Part shown: positions 6,465-14,610 of the stretch, piece after piece
How the letters are laid out: each line of letters opens with the position of its first letter
How positions within the stretch are numbered: the stretch's first letter is position 1
NCBI GenBank assembly: GCA_937892275.1
Contig: CALAVG010000055.1
Coordinates: 1-19,445 of the forward strand
DNA length: 19,445 bases
DNA from: an uncultured Methanomicrobiales archaeon
GTDB lineage: Archaea > Thermoplasmatota > Thermoplasmata > Methanomassiliicoccales > Methanomethylophilaceae
Direction: 5' to 3'
Notes under the pieces: generated by a model
What the model was told of the DNA's origin: nothing
Seen by the model: the letters and a program-made list of their open reading frames with translations, nothing else
Database searches by the model: none
Made by a program: the position numbers and the translations under genes

Positions 6465-7693
6465 TAGTAAGTATGCATGTCACACACGCCTCGGCTGGAG
6501 GTACGGAAGGGCTGAACAACGTGGTCTCGCTCCTTGAGAAGGAGGTGCCCGCATTCCTTGAGGGTCTGGACCTGATAGCGGAATACGTCGTCGTCCGTAC
6601 CTGCAACCGTTTCGAGGTGTACACGACGACTGATAGCAACGATGTTGTAAAATCCAAGCTGGAGCTGCTCATACGTTCTCTGGTGCCTTCGTCGAACATA
6701 TCGTACATACTCGAGGATAAGGATAGCATCAAACACCTGTTCAGGGTGGTATGCGGTCTCGATTCCCTCATAGTGGGGGAGGACCAGATCCAGCATCAGG
6801 TCCGCGAGTGCTACATGAAGGCCAAGGAGACCGGACATGCAGGGGCCATGCTGTCTCGTCTGTTCGATAAGGCTATGATAGTTGGCAAGAGGGTCAGGTC
6901 CGAGACGGAGCTCAACAAGGGTGCCGTATCGGTCGGATCGGCATCGGTCGAGCTTGCTGAGTCAATAATCGGAGACCTCAAAGGAAAGAACATCACGATC
7001 CTTGGAGCCGGAGACATGGCGACGGTCATCGCGAAGAACCTTGTCGGGAAGGATGTCGCGGCGGTCTTCGTCTCCAACCGTACCTACAGCCGCGCTCTCG
7101 AACTGGCGGATGAGCTGGGAGGTATGGCCGTCAGTATGGACAGGATGGTGGATGCTGTTAGGGACAGCGACCTAGTACTGGTCGCAACCGGAGCGCCCCA
7201 TACGGTGGTCCACAAGCCCGCCATCGTCAGTGCGATGGCCACCCGTCCCGACAGGAAGCTCCTGGTCATAGACGTGTCCATCCCGCACAACGTCGACGAG
7301 GACATAACCACCGTCGGCAACGTAGAATTGAAGAACATGGATTCCCTAGAATCCATTGCCAAGCAGAACGTCCTTCGCAGGACGGCCGAGATATCCTCCG
7401 CGGAGAAGATCATCGCCCAGGAACTGGAGAAGATGGATTCCGAACGCAGGGAGGAGACGGCGAACGAGATAATCAAGGCCATTGGACTGAAACTGGCCGA
7501 TATTAGGGAGAAGGAGCTTGAGGAGGCCAGGTCCCATGCTTCGTCCACCGATGTGGACACCCTTCTGGACGACATGTCCAGAGCACTGGTGAATAAAATC
7601 GCAGCCGATCTGTACGTGAATCTCAGGAGGGCCTCTCGCGAGGGCAACCAGAATGCATGTTACACGATGGCGGAGATGTTCGGAGTTAGGTGA
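6461..7693 (+). CDS. hemA: Glutamyl-tRNA reductase
   Basis: HemA reduces glutamyl-tRNA(Glu) to glutamate-1-semialdehyde with NADPH, the first committed step of tetrapyrrole synthesis by the C5 route. The 410-aa protein has the catalytic domain with VVRTCNRFEVY (nucleophile Cys48), GLDSLIVGEDQIQHQVR (about 99-115), then the NADPH-binding Rossmann domain with ILGAGDMATV (about 180-189). A C-terminal helical dimerisation domain ends in ETANEII and DMSRALVNKIAADLY. It starts with ATGA overlap to the dehydrogenase gene, preceded by GGAGGT, and overlaps the possible GTG start of hemB. The first histidine region THASAG stands where other family members have NHxTAP. The product passes to HemL, encoded two genes downstream. 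Confidence 0.97.
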   Translation: MIVSMHVTHASAGGTEGLNNVVSLLEKEVPAFLEGLDLIAEYVVVRTCNRFEVYTTTDSNDVVKSKLELLIRSLVPSSNISYILEDKDSIKHLFRVVCGLDSLIVGEDQIQHQVRECYMKAKETGHAGAMLSRLFDKAMIVGKRVRSETELNKGAVSVGSASVELAESIIGDLKGKNITILGAGDMATVIAKNLVGKDVAAVFVSNRTYSRALELADELGGMAVSMDRMVDAVRDSDLVLVATGAPHTVVHKPAIVSAMATRPDRKLLVIDVSIPHNVDEDITTVGNVELKNMDSLESIAKQNVLRRTAEISSAEKIIAQELEKMDSERREETANEIIKAIGLKLADIREKELEEARSHASSTDVDTLLDDMSRALVNKIAADLYVNLRRASREGNQNACYTMAEMFGVR

Positions 7694-7698
7694 ATACG

Positions 7699-8667
7699 AT
7701 GATGTATCCTGAAGTACGTTTGAGAAGGCTTAGACAGAGCGAGAGGATGAGGGATCTGGTCGCGGAGACCAAATTGAATCCGGATCAGTTCATACTGCCC
7801 ATATTCTTCGATGCCAACATATCGCAGGAGAAGACCACCGCTTCCATGCCCGGGGTCAGGACGTTCCCTCTGAAGGGATACGATGCCATAACGTCGGGCA
7901 TGCAGGAGAACGGTGTGAACAATGTTCTCGTATTCGGAGTGCCGTCGCACAAGGATGCAGTGGGATCCGGAGCATACGAGAAGGACGGAGTGGTCCAGAA
8001 GGCCATCTCGGGCATCAAGGAGAGCTCCGACATGCTGGTCATAGCGGACCTCTGTCTTTGTGAATATACGGACCACGGGCACTGTGGTGTCCTCGACGGA
8101 TGCGGCCATGTCATCAATGACGATACCATCGAGCTCTACGGGAAGACAGCGGTCTCTCAGGCCGAGGCAGGAGCAGATATCATCGCTCCCAGCGGAATGA
8201 TGGACGGGCAGATCGCGGCCATCAGGATGGCCCTGGACGATGCGGGATTCAAGAACGTCCCGATCATGGCCTACAGCGCCAAGTTCTACAGCGCCTACTA
8301 CGGACCCTTCAGGGATGTAGCCAATTCCGCTCCAGGACAGGGTAACCGTGCCGGCTACCAGATGCAGTGCGGCAACAGGAAGGAGGCACTGAGGGAGATA
8401 GAGTTCGACATCGCAGAGGGTGCCGATATGATCATGGTCAAGCCCGCAGGGCCCTATCTGGACATCATCAGGGATGCAGCGAACACGTTCGATCTGCCTC
8501 TGGCGGCATACCAGGTCTCCGGAGAGTACGCGATGATCAAAGCAGCTGCCCAGAACGGCTGGATAGACCACGACCGCGTCATGATGGAATCCCTGCTGGG
8601 GATCAAGAGGGCAGGAGCGGATATGATCATCACCTATTTCGCAGAGGAAGCTGCAAGGATGCTGTGA
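7699..8667 (+). CDS. hemB: Porphobilinogen synthase (5-aminolevulinate dehydratase)
   Basis: HemB condenses two 5-aminolevulinate molecules to porphobilinogen. The 322-aa product has the zinc-type active site: DLCLCEYTDHGHCG gives Cys119, Cys121 and Cys129. The two Schiff-base lysines are Lys195 in AYSAKFYSAYYGPFR and Lys248 in MIMVKPAGPYLD. YQVSGEYAMI and the C-terminal GADMIITYFA are also family hallmarks. A GTG at 7690 would give three more residues and overlap the hemA stop. I chose ATG 7699 because GGTGA sits five bases before it and the protein then starts MMYPEVRLRRLR, as in the family. It is in the middle of the tetrapyrrole operon and ends four bases before hemL. Octameric, cytoplasmic. 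Confidence 0.97.
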   Translation: MMYPEVRLRRLRQSERMRDLVAETKLNPDQFILPIFFDANISQEKTTASMPGVRTFPLKGYDAITSGMQENGVNNVLVFGVPSHKDAVGSGAYEKDGVVQKAISGIKESSDMLVIADLCLCEYTDHGHCGVLDGCGHVINDDTIELYGKTAVSQAEAGADIIAPSGMMDGQIAAIRMALDDAGFKNVPIMAYSAKFYSAYYGPFRDVANSAPGQGNRAGYQMQCGNRKEALREIEFDIAEGADMIMVKPAGPYLDIIRDAANTFDLPLAAYQVSGEYAMIKAAAQNGWIDHDRVMMESLLGIKRAGADMIITYFAEEAARML

Positions 8668-8671
8668 TCCC

Positions 8672-9937
8672 ATGGACAGATCCGCAGAGTTATACGAGAG
8701 GTCCAAGAAGGTGACACCCGGCGGGGTATCGAGTCCTGTCAGGGCATTCAAGCCCAACCCGCTGTTCATCGCAGAGGGGCACGGATGCAGGCTCAAGGAT
8801 GTGGACGGCAGGGAGTACGTCGACCTGTGCATGTCCTACGGTCCGATGATTACAGGATACGGTTGTCCCATAGTTGAGAAGGCTGCCATGGCCCAGATCT
8901 CCAAAGGTACGGTGTACGGCGCACCATCCGAACCCGAGCTGGACCTGATCGAGAGGATCGTCAAGGAGGTACCTTCGGCGGATATGGTCAGGCTAAGCTG
9001 TTCCGGAACGGAGGCCACGATGCATGCCATACGTGTCGCAAGGGGATTCACCGGAAGGGATGATATAATCAAGATGAACGGAGGGTTCCACGGGGCTCAC
9101 GATGCCGCTCTGGTAGCAGCCGGATCCGGCAGTGCCGGAGGAGTTCCTTCTTCCAAGGGAGTGCTTGCCGATGTGGCCAAGCACACGTTCACGGCCCAGT
9201 ACAATGACATTCAATCCATGTCGGATATCCTGGATAAGCAGGATATCGCCTGCGTCATCATGGAGCCGATCATGGGTAACGTCGGTGTCGTCACACCCGA
9301 GAAAGGATACCTGGATGAGGTTCGTAAGGTCACCAAGGAACACGATACGATCCTGATTTTCGATGAGGTCATCACCGGATTCCGCGCATCCTCAGGAGGA
9401 GCTCAGCTCAGATACGGTGTCACACCCGACATGACCACAATGGGAAAGATCATCGGAGGAGGATTCGCCGCAGGCGCCTTCATGGGAAGGAAGGACATCC
9501 TAGAGAATGTCGCCCCCCAGGGCGGGATATATGCCGCAGGGACCTTCGCAGGCAACCCAGTATCCGCAGCCGCCGGACTGGCCCAGATCGACCTGATGTG
9601 CAGGAACGACAATTACGGTAAATTGGAGAAGCGTACGGAGCGCCTGGTCTCAACGATAATGGACTGCATGGCCGACAGCAATGTGAAGGGCTGCGTCAAC
9701 AGCGTGGCATCGATGTTCTCGGTCTTCTTCGGCATCGACAGGGCCACTACGGGCACCGAGGCTATGGCAGCGGACCGCGAGATGTACGACAGGATGTTCA
9801 GATACATGCTGGATCACGGAGTGTATTTGCCACCGTCCGCTCTGGAGGTCGACTTCATGTCACTGGCCCACAGGGGCGAGGATATAGCGGTCCTCGAAGA
9901 GGGATTCAAGGGATTCTTCGAGAGCGTGAAGAAATGA
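8672..9937 (+). CDS. hemL: Glutamate-1-semialdehyde 2,1-aminomutase
   Basis: HemL moves the amino group of glutamate-1-semialdehyde to give 5-aminolevulinate, using pyridoxamine/pyridoxal phosphate. The 421-aa length is typical. The N-terminus has the family motif TPGGVSSPVRAF (15-26). SCSGTEATMHAIR (109-121) binds the cofactor phosphate, FDEVITGFR (230-238) holds Asp231, which contacts the pyridine nitrogen, and TTMGKIIGGGF (255-265) carries the PLP lysine Lys259. The gene begins four bases after hemB, and its TGA overlaps the hemC ATG. It works directly after HemA and before HemB, and all three lie in the same operon, so 5-aminolevulinate is made and used within one regulatory unit. Confidence 0.96.
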   Translation: MDRSAELYERSKKVTPGGVSSPVRAFKPNPLFIAEGHGCRLKDVDGREYVDLCMSYGPMITGYGCPIVEKAAMAQISKGTVYGAPSEPELDLIERIVKEVPSADMVRLSCSGTEATMHAIRVARGFTGRDDIIKMNGGFHGAHDAALVAAGSGSAGGVPSSKGVLADVAKHTFTAQYNDIQSMSDILDKQDIACVIMEPIMGNVGVVTPEKGYLDEVRKVTKEHDTILIFDEVITGFRASSGGAQLRYGVTPDMTTMGKIIGGGFAAGAFMGRKDILENVAPQGGIYAAGTFAGNPVSAAAGLAQIDLMCRNDNYGKLEKRTERLVSTIMDCMADSNVKGCVNSVASMFSVFFGIDRATTGTEAMAADREMYDRMFRYMLDHGVYLPPSALEVDFMSLAHRGEDIAVLEEGFKGFFESVKK

Positions 9938-10824
9938 AGGTAGGCACCAGGGAGAGCAAGCTGGCGATGCGCCAGACCGAGATATTCCGGCAGATGATGG
10001 CCGATAAGCATCCTGATGTGGATGTGGACATCATACCGATGAAGGCCCTGGGGGACATCAATCTGTCCTCCCCACTAAGCCAGATGTCCAATGTAGGTGC
10101 GTTCGTCCGCGAATTGGACGACGCCATGCTCGCGAAGAAGATCGATGCATCTGTGAACTCGCTCAAGGACATCCCTACGAGGATGGCCGCAGGACTCACT
10201 GTGGCAGCAATTTTCACTAGGGATTCGCCGGAGGACATCATATTGCCCTGTCCGTTAGAAGACCTTCCGAAAGGTGCGAAGGTGGGGACATCGTCCGTCA
10301 GGAGGCAGAGGCTCATCTACAGTCTCCGCCCGGATCTGGAGGTAGTCCAGCTCAGAGGGAACATTCACACCCGCCTGTCCAAGCTGGATGCCGGGGAATA
10401 CGATGCGATCCTCCTGGCGAAGGCCGGTCTGGAGAGGATGGGCATAGACCGTCCGATGCATACCCTCGACAAGAAGGTGTTCATACCGGCACCAGGACAG
10501 GGGACCATAGCGGTCGAATGCAGGTCGGATGACAAAGAGACGATCGAACTACTGAAGGACCTTGATGACGGGGACACCCGTATCGCGGTGACCGTCGAGA
10601 GGGAGATCATGAGGATCATGGGCGCGGGATGCTCCGCTCCCGTCGGAATAAACGCCGAGATCACCGTGGATCCTGCCAAGGGAAGGAGGATCATCGTCAG
10701 AGCGATCTCGTTCGACTACACCTCGGAACCAAGGAAGGCCGAGGTGGAATTAGGATTAGATTATACAGAGGAACAGCTCAAAGCTATCGCCAATTATCTA
10801 TTGGGAAAGAGGGAAGAGATATGA
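9934..10824 (+). CDS. hemC: Hydroxymethylbilane synthase (porphobilinogen deaminase)
   Basis: HemC joins four porphobilinogens into the linear hydroxymethylbilane. The 296-aa protein begins with KVGTRESKLAMRQ, the classic first strand and helix. NSLKDIP (75-81) has the catalytic Asp79; the residue before Ser is Asn where many bacterial enzymes have His. VGTSSVRRQ (117-125) and QLRGNIHTRL (139-148) bind the cofactor and substrate, and Cys233 in GAGCSAPVG anchors the dipyrromethane cofactor. It overlaps hemL by ATGA and overlaps cobA by ATGA. The product goes to HemD, encoded at the end of the operon. Confidence 0.97.
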   Translation: MKVGTRESKLAMRQTEIFRQMMADKHPDVDVDIIPMKALGDINLSSPLSQMSNVGAFVRELDDAMLAKKIDASVNSLKDIPTRMAAGLTVAAIFTRDSPEDIILPCPLEDLPKGAKVGTSSVRRQRLIYSLRPDLEVVQLRGNIHTRLSKLDAGEYDAILLAKAGLERMGIDRPMHTLDKKVFIPAPGQGTIAVECRSDDKETIELLKDLDDGDTRIAVTVEREIMRIMGAGCSAPVGINAEITVDPAKGRRIIVRAISFDYTSEPRKAEVELGLDYTEEQLKAIANYLLGKREEI

Positions 10825-11564
10825 CAGGAAAGGTCTACTTGATAGGGGCCGGGCCCGGAGACCCCGGATTGATGACGATTAAGGGAATGGATCTGCTCAG
10901 GAAGGCGGACATCGTCATGTATGACGCCCTTGCCAATCCAGAGCTCCTGAAGGAATGCAAGGAGGGTGCAGAGCTCATCGACGCGGGAAAGCGCGGAGGG
11001 GACCACCATCTCAAGCAGTGGGAGACCAACGAGCTCCTGGTGAAGTACGCCTCAGAAGGAAAGGTCGTCGTCAGGCTCAAAGGAGGGGACCCGTTCCTCT
11101 TCGGACGCGGAGCAGAGGAGGCCGAGGAACTAAGGAAGGCAGGAGCAGAGGTCCATGTCGTTCCCGGAGTATCATCATCCATATCGGTTCCCGAATTGGC
11201 AGGTATCCCGGTCACACACAGGGACCACACATCCATGGTCACATTCGTCACCGGACACGAGAAGGACGACCGTACAGAGGACCGTCTGGACTGGAAGAAG
11301 CTCGTCGGAGGCCATGGGACGCTTGTCATCCTCATGGGCCTCGGGAATGCAGGGAACATCTCCAAAGGGCTAATCGAGGGAGGAATGGACCCCAAGATGC
11401 CCGCCGCCATCATATGTAGCGGATCGACCCCCAAACAGAGGGTGGAGCTCACTGTGGTGGAGAATCTCGAGAGGACCATCAAGGAGAAGGCCCTCGAACC
11501 GCCCGGAATTATGGTCGTAGGTACCGTGGCATCGCTCCGCAACACTCTCGGAGACCTCCAATGA
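10821..11564 (+). CDS. cobA: Uroporphyrinogen-III C-methyltransferase (SUMT)
   Basis: This enzyme adds two methyl groups from S-adenosylmethionine to uroporphyrinogen III at C2 and C7, giving precorrin-2. The 247-aa protein is a stand-alone SUMT. It opens with VYLIGAGPGDPGLMTIKG (residues 5-22), then has VVVRLKGGDPFLFGRGAEE (82-100), the GGDPFxFGRG signature, then VPGVSSS and a PVTHRDHTS stretch typical of the subfamily. It overlaps hemC and hemD by ATGA on each side. Its product is the substrate of the dehydrogenase encoded first in the operon, so the operon reaches sirohydrochlorin, the shared precursor of F430, cobamides and siroheme. Confidence 0.95.
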   Translation: MTGKVYLIGAGPGDPGLMTIKGMDLLRKADIVMYDALANPELLKECKEGAELIDAGKRGGDHHLKQWETNELLVKYASEGKVVVRLKGGDPFLFGRGAEEAEELRKAGAEVHVVPGVSSSISVPELAGIPVTHRDHTSMVTFVTGHEKDDRTEDRLDWKKLVGGHGTLVILMGLGNAGNISKGLIEGGMDPKMPAAIICSGSTPKQRVELTVVENLERTIKEKALEPPGIMVVGTVASLRNTLGDLQ

Positions 11565-12325
11565 GGACACTGGGCTTCACACGCCCCGCCTCGAAACTTC
11601 CGGCCTCCGTGAAGGAGGCGGAGGCCATGGGTTTCAGGGTCCTTGCGTCCCCTTCCCTGGAGATCATCCACGGCGGCCCTTCGGATTTCGAAAGGCTGAA
11701 GGCATCCCTTTCAAAGGATGTCCCCGTCGTATTCGGTTCCACTACATCTGTTGATCACTGCATCGAGGAGTTCGGTCCGGATTTTGCGAGTATGCTGTCA
11801 GGCTGTTTCACGATAGCCATCGGCCCCGGTACGGCCGACAGGATGGAATCTACGGGCATCAGGGTCGACCTCGTGCCCGAGGACCACTCATCGTACGGTC
11901 TCGTGGACGAGATAACTCATAGGTTCAAATCCGGCAGGATAGTCGTAGTGCGTTCTGACAGCGGTACGGACATCATATCCGACGGTCTGAAGGAGTCCGG
12001 GTTGGATCTGGAGGACATAGCGGTGTACAAGCTCCGCGCATGCGAGATCGGTCCGGAGATGAGCGCCATCATGGATGCCATAGGCGACGGGAGTATGGAC
12101 TGTATGGCATTCACCTCGCCCATGTCGGCATCAACGTTCTTCGACAACATGAAGAGTAGGTTCGGGGAAGGATATCTCGACAAGATGAGAGCGGTCAAGG
12201 TAGCTGCCATCGGGAGACCTACGGCGGATATGCTGGCCTCTTTGGGAAGACCTCCGGATATGGTGCCTGAGAAAACGACCTTCGCGGACCTGTTGGCGTG
12301 CATAAAGGCAAATATAGGTGAGTGA
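11561..12325 (+). CDS. hemD: Uroporphyrinogen-III synthase
   Basis: HemD cyclises hydroxymethylbilane with inversion of ring D to uroporphyrinogen III. The family is poorly conserved in sequence; this 254-aa protein shows the two-domain alternating strand/helix pattern. The N-terminal TLGFTRPASKL is typical, followed by VVFGSTTSVDHCIEEFG (where family members have TSxNxV) and AIGPGTADRM (about 86-95). Later come VVVRSDSGTDIISDGL, MAFTSPMSASTFF and AAIGRPTADML, the second-domain equivalents. Position right after hemC and cobA supports the call strongly. It is the last gene of the operon, followed by a hairpin with a T-rich tail. Confidence 0.92.
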   Translation: MRTLGFTRPASKLPASVKEAEAMGFRVLASPSLEIIHGGPSDFERLKASLSKDVPVVFGSTTSVDHCIEEFGPDFASMLSGCFTIAIGPGTADRMESTGIRVDLVPEDHSSYGLVDEITHRFKSGRIVVVRSDSGTDIISDGLKESGLDLEDIAVYKLRACEIGPEMSAIMDAIGDGSMDCMAFTSPMSASTFFDNMKSRFGEGYLDKMRAVKVAAIGRPTADMLASLGRPPDMVPEKTTFADLLACIKANIGE

Positions 12326-12382
12326 ACCCGAGGACAGCTTCGTTCATTCGGATCCAATGACGGCCCATCACGGCCTCTTAAT

Positions 12383-12408
12383 GCGGTCTAAAAACACCGC
12401 TTAATTTT
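12383..12408 (+). terminator. Likely terminator of the tetrapyrrole operon
   Basis: GCGGT (12383-12387) and ACCGC (12396-12400) form a 5-bp stem with an A-rich 8-nt loop, followed by TTAATTTT. It lies 58 bases after the hemD stop and before the TATA element of the next gene. The short stem makes it a modest candidate; the T-rich tail may be the active part in archaea. Confidence 0.45.
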
Positions 12409-12438
12409 ACGTTCCGACCTTGTGCTGACTCGCAAAGC

Positions 12439-12446
12439 TTTATAAA
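12439..12446 (+). promoter_or_regulatory. TATA element of the coiled-coil gene
   Basis: TTTATAAA is a near-consensus archaeal TATA box. Its centre is about 80 bp before the ATG at 12522, so the mRNA should start near 12468 and have a leader of roughly 50 bases, unlike the near-leaderless genes elsewhere in the window. Confidence 0.65.
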
Positions 12447-12474
12447 CAGGATGTTAATACGCACGACTAAAGTG

Positions 12475-12495
12475 GACCATGCTTATCTCATGGTC
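12475..12495 (+). repeat. Hairpin in the leader of the coiled-coil gene
   Basis: GACCATG (12475-12481) and CATGGTC (12489-12495) are perfect complements with a 7-nt loop, close to the predicted mRNA 5' end. It also contains two out-of-frame ATG triplets. It could stabilise the message or control translation. Confidence 0.45.
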
Positions 12496-12521
12496 GATGC
12501 GAACTAGTGAGTTGAACATTT

Positions 12522-13499
12522 ATGGAAGATTTCGTGGAGGACATTCAGCAGCAGAATTCTCAGGAAGAGCAGGCGCAGGCGGTCGAGACCACCGAGCAGG
12601 TGGCAGAGGAAGAGACATCAATCACTTCCGAAGAGGGCCTCGCAGCAATGGAGGAGAAGCGCAGCATCGTCAACGAGGATGCAGAGAAGCACAGGAAGCT
12701 CAGGGACGAGCTCAACAACCAGACCAAAGAGTGGAAGGCCAAGAGGGACGAGCTCAACGGTCAGGTCAGGGATCTCGTGGACCAGGCAGGGAAGTGCAGG
12801 GAAGAGCGCGACTCCTACAACCAGAAGGTAAGGGAGACAAAAGAGCTCAGGGACGAGTGGAACCAGAAGGTCACCGCACTCAAAGAGCAGCTCGCACCTT
12901 ACAGGACTGAGAAGGCAGAGGAGAAGGACCAGGTCCCCCTCAAGCAGCTGAAAAAACAGCTCCAGGATCTCGAATACATGCAGCAGACGATGCCCCTTGG
13001 AAAGGACAAGGAGAACGGCATCGTCAAGCAAATCTCCGTCCTCGCAAAGCAGATCGAGGAGAGGGAGAAGACCTACGAGCAGAACGATGAGATGAAAGGC
13101 CTTGTCGCTCAGCTCAGGGAGGCAAAGACCCAGGCGGAGACATATCACCACCAGGTATCCGAGTACGCAGAGCAGGCACAGGCCGCTCACGACAGGATGA
13201 TCGGCTTCTACGAGCAGGCAGACAAGCTCAGGAAGGAAGCAGACGCCGCCCAGGCAAAGTTCATCGAGTGCAAGCAGGCTGCCGATGAGGAGCACAAGAA
13301 GCACATCGAGCAGATCAAGTCCGTTCACGAGATGGACAAGGACGCCGCAGCCTTCAAGAACAAGAAGAACAGCGTCAAGAAGAAGAGGGTCGACGAATCC
13401 GGTAAGAAGGAGGCCAAAGAGATCTTTGAGCGCTTCAAGGCCGGAGAGAAACTCTCCACCGAGGACCTCATGGCCCTCCAGAAGTCTGGATACCTCTGA
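12522..13499 (+). CDS. COG1340-like coiled-coil protein
   Basis: This 325-aa protein is nearly all charged coiled coil. A Gln/Glu-rich N-terminus (about 1-45) is followed by long heptad-patterned helices from about 46 to 300, rich in Glu, Lys, Arg and Gln, broken near APYRTEKAEEKDQVPLKQL (about 127-145). The C-terminal KKEAKEIFERFKAGEKLSTE and the ending LMALQKSGYL are conserved features of the uncharacterised archaeal coiled-coil family I recall as COG1340, sometimes mislabelled as phosphoserine phosphatase. It has no membrane segment or enzyme motif. It may act as a structural, chromosome- or ribosome-associated protein; that is not shown here. It has its own TATA box, a 50-base leader with a hairpin and a strong terminator, so it is a single-gene, probably well-expressed unit. 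Confidence 0.8.
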   Translation: MEDFVEDIQQQNSQEEQAQAVETTEQVAEEETSITSEEGLAAMEEKRSIVNEDAEKHRKLRDELNNQTKEWKAKRDELNGQVRDLVDQAGKCREERDSYNQKVRETKELRDEWNQKVTALKEQLAPYRTEKAEEKDQVPLKQLKKQLQDLEYMQQTMPLGKDKENGIVKQISVLAKQIEEREKTYEQNDEMKGLVAQLREAKTQAETYHHQVSEYAEQAQAAHDRMIGFYEQADKLRKEADAAQAKFIECKQAADEEHKKHIEQIKSVHEMDKDAAAFKNKKNSVKKKRVDESGKKEAKEIFERFKAGEKLSTEDLMALQKSGYL

Positions 13500-13513
13500 T
13501 CTAAACCTTTCAA

Positions 13514-13540
13514 GGGGCTTCGGCCCCATTTTTCCCTTTT
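13514..13540 (+). terminator. Intrinsic-type terminator with UUCG tetraloop
   Basis: GGGGC (13514-13518), TTCG (13519-13522) and GCCCC (13523-13527) make a 5-bp G/C stem closed by a very stable UUCG loop, followed by ATTTTTCCCTTTT. It lies 14 bases after the coiled-coil stop. This is the best terminator in the window. Confidence 0.8.
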
Positions 13541-13542
13541 AC

Positions 13543-13550
13543 TATATAAA
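13543..13550 (+). promoter_or_regulatory. TATA element of the repeat-protein gene
   Basis: TATATAAA, directly after the upstream terminator, is centred about 36 bp before the ATG at 13583. Transcription should start around 13572. A small inverted repeat, AATCC-GATTA-GGATT (13566-13580), lies at that point. Confidence 0.6.
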
Positions 13551-13582
13551 AATGTATAAACCATCAATCCGATTAGGATTAC

Positions 13583-14608
13583 ATGTGGGATGCAAGGTTC
13601 GATTCTATAAGGGACCGTAAATTGAACGAGTTGGTGATCTTTTCCGCCATGGTCAGGACAGATCCGTCCAAGAGGCACGAGTATGTGGATATCATACAGC
13701 ACCTCGCCAGGGATCTGGATGTCCTTGATGCTCTTCAGACAGACAGGCCGGTCCCCAGATCGGAGCCGATCATGTCGACGCTCTACCGCGGAAGGCTGTC
13801 GAAGTACGAAGCATTGGACGAGTATGTGCTCGATGAGTGCAGAGAGACGGAGAGGGAGATGATCAATTCCCCTGAGCGCATAGGGTCGCCGGAAAGACTC
13901 CCTCCTGCAACAGAACCAGTGAGGATAGAACCTCCTGTGGCACAGCAGTCGATAAAGGCACCAGAGGTACCTAAGAGGATAGAGCCCCCGGTAGCCGCCC
14001 AGACAATCAAGGCGCCTGAAGTCCCGCAGAAGATCGAACCGCCGGTCGCCCAGCAATCGATCGAATCCCCGGAGATTCCTCAGAAGCTGGAAGCACCCGA
14101 GGAGGCAGTTAAGATAGAACCTCCGGAGGAAGCAGTGAAGATTGAAGCCCCCCAGGAACAACCAAAGATAGAAGCTCCCACGGATCAGGATTCCACATTC
14201 GACCTCATCGTATCGGTCGAGGATGCCGTCACCCTCAAGAAGGTGAAGGAGATGAAGGACTACAAGATCGACTACTTCATCGACGAGGAGATGAACGGTC
14301 ATACCAAAGATGAGGCCTGCGAGGAGATCATATCGTTCCTAAAGACGGATATCGCCCTGATAAACAAGATCCTGAACATCAACATCACCAGCAAGACATC
14401 GATAATAGAGGGTCTGGAAGAGATCGTAAAGTTCGTCAACGAGGCGGACGAGCCCAGTTATCAGAAAGTGTACCTGAATTCGCTGAATCTCAGCGAGAAG
14501 GCCTTGGAAGGTGAATACAACAACGTGCTGTGGAGATTGGAGAAAGTCATCAACGAACGCTATCCGGATCTAATCAACAGTGACGGGTCGGTGTTCTTCC
14601 AGGATTGA
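13583..14608 (+). CDS. Unknown protein with tandem Pro/Glu-rich repeats between two helical domains
   Basis: I recognise no family. The 341-aa protein has three parts. Residues 1-110 are helical and charged, beginning MWDARFDSIRDRKLNELVIF. Residues 114-167 are three 18-residue tandem repeats of the form RIEPPVAQQSIKAPEVPK, followed to about residue 200 by shorter 8-9-residue repeats built on KIEPPEEAV. Residues about 205-341 form an acidic mainly helical domain with a DYKIDYFIDEEMNGHTKDEA segment. There is no signal peptide or membrane helix, so it is probably cytoplasmic, with the proline-rich stretch as a stiff linker between two binding domains. It has its own TATA box and follows the coiled-coil gene, but a terminator separates them. 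It converges on the dehydrogenase gene with two bases between stops. Confidence 0.75.
   Translation: MWDARFDSIRDRKLNELVIFSAMVRTDPSKRHEYVDIIQHLARDLDVLDALQTDRPVPRSEPIMSTLYRGRLSKYEALDEYVLDECRETEREMINSPERIGSPERLPPATEPVRIEPPVAQQSIKAPEVPKRIEPPVAAQTIKAPEVPQKIEPPVAQQSIESPEIPQKLEAPEEAVKIEPPEEAVKIEAPQEQPKIEAPTDQDSTFDLIVSVEDAVTLKKVKEMKDYKIDYFIDEEMNGHTKDEACEEIISFLKTDIALINKILNINITSKTSIIEGLEEIVKFVNEADEPSYQKVYLNSLNLSEKALEGEYNNVLWRLEKVINERYPDLINSDGSVFFQD
13922..14182 (+). repeat. In-gene tandem repeat, 54-nt units then 24-27-nt units
   Basis: Three 54-nt units encode 18-residue repeats (consensus RIEPPVAQQSIKAPEVPQ), then about four shorter units encode KIEPPEEAV-type repeats. Synonymous codons differ between units, so the protein sequence appears to be kept by selection while the DNA has drifted; the array is not a very recent duplication. 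Confidence 0.85.
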
Positions 14609-14610
14609 GT

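Noticed and set aside
7660..8832. 390-codon open frame on the minus strand opposite hemB
   Set aside because: Shadow of hemB; the product has no recognisable domain and overlaps three operon genes.
12618..14302. Two long minus-strand frames opposite the coiled-coil and repeat-protein genes
   Set aside because: They are Leu- or Arg/Cys-rich reverse readings of GAG/CTC-rich coiled-coil and repeat codons, with no independent support.
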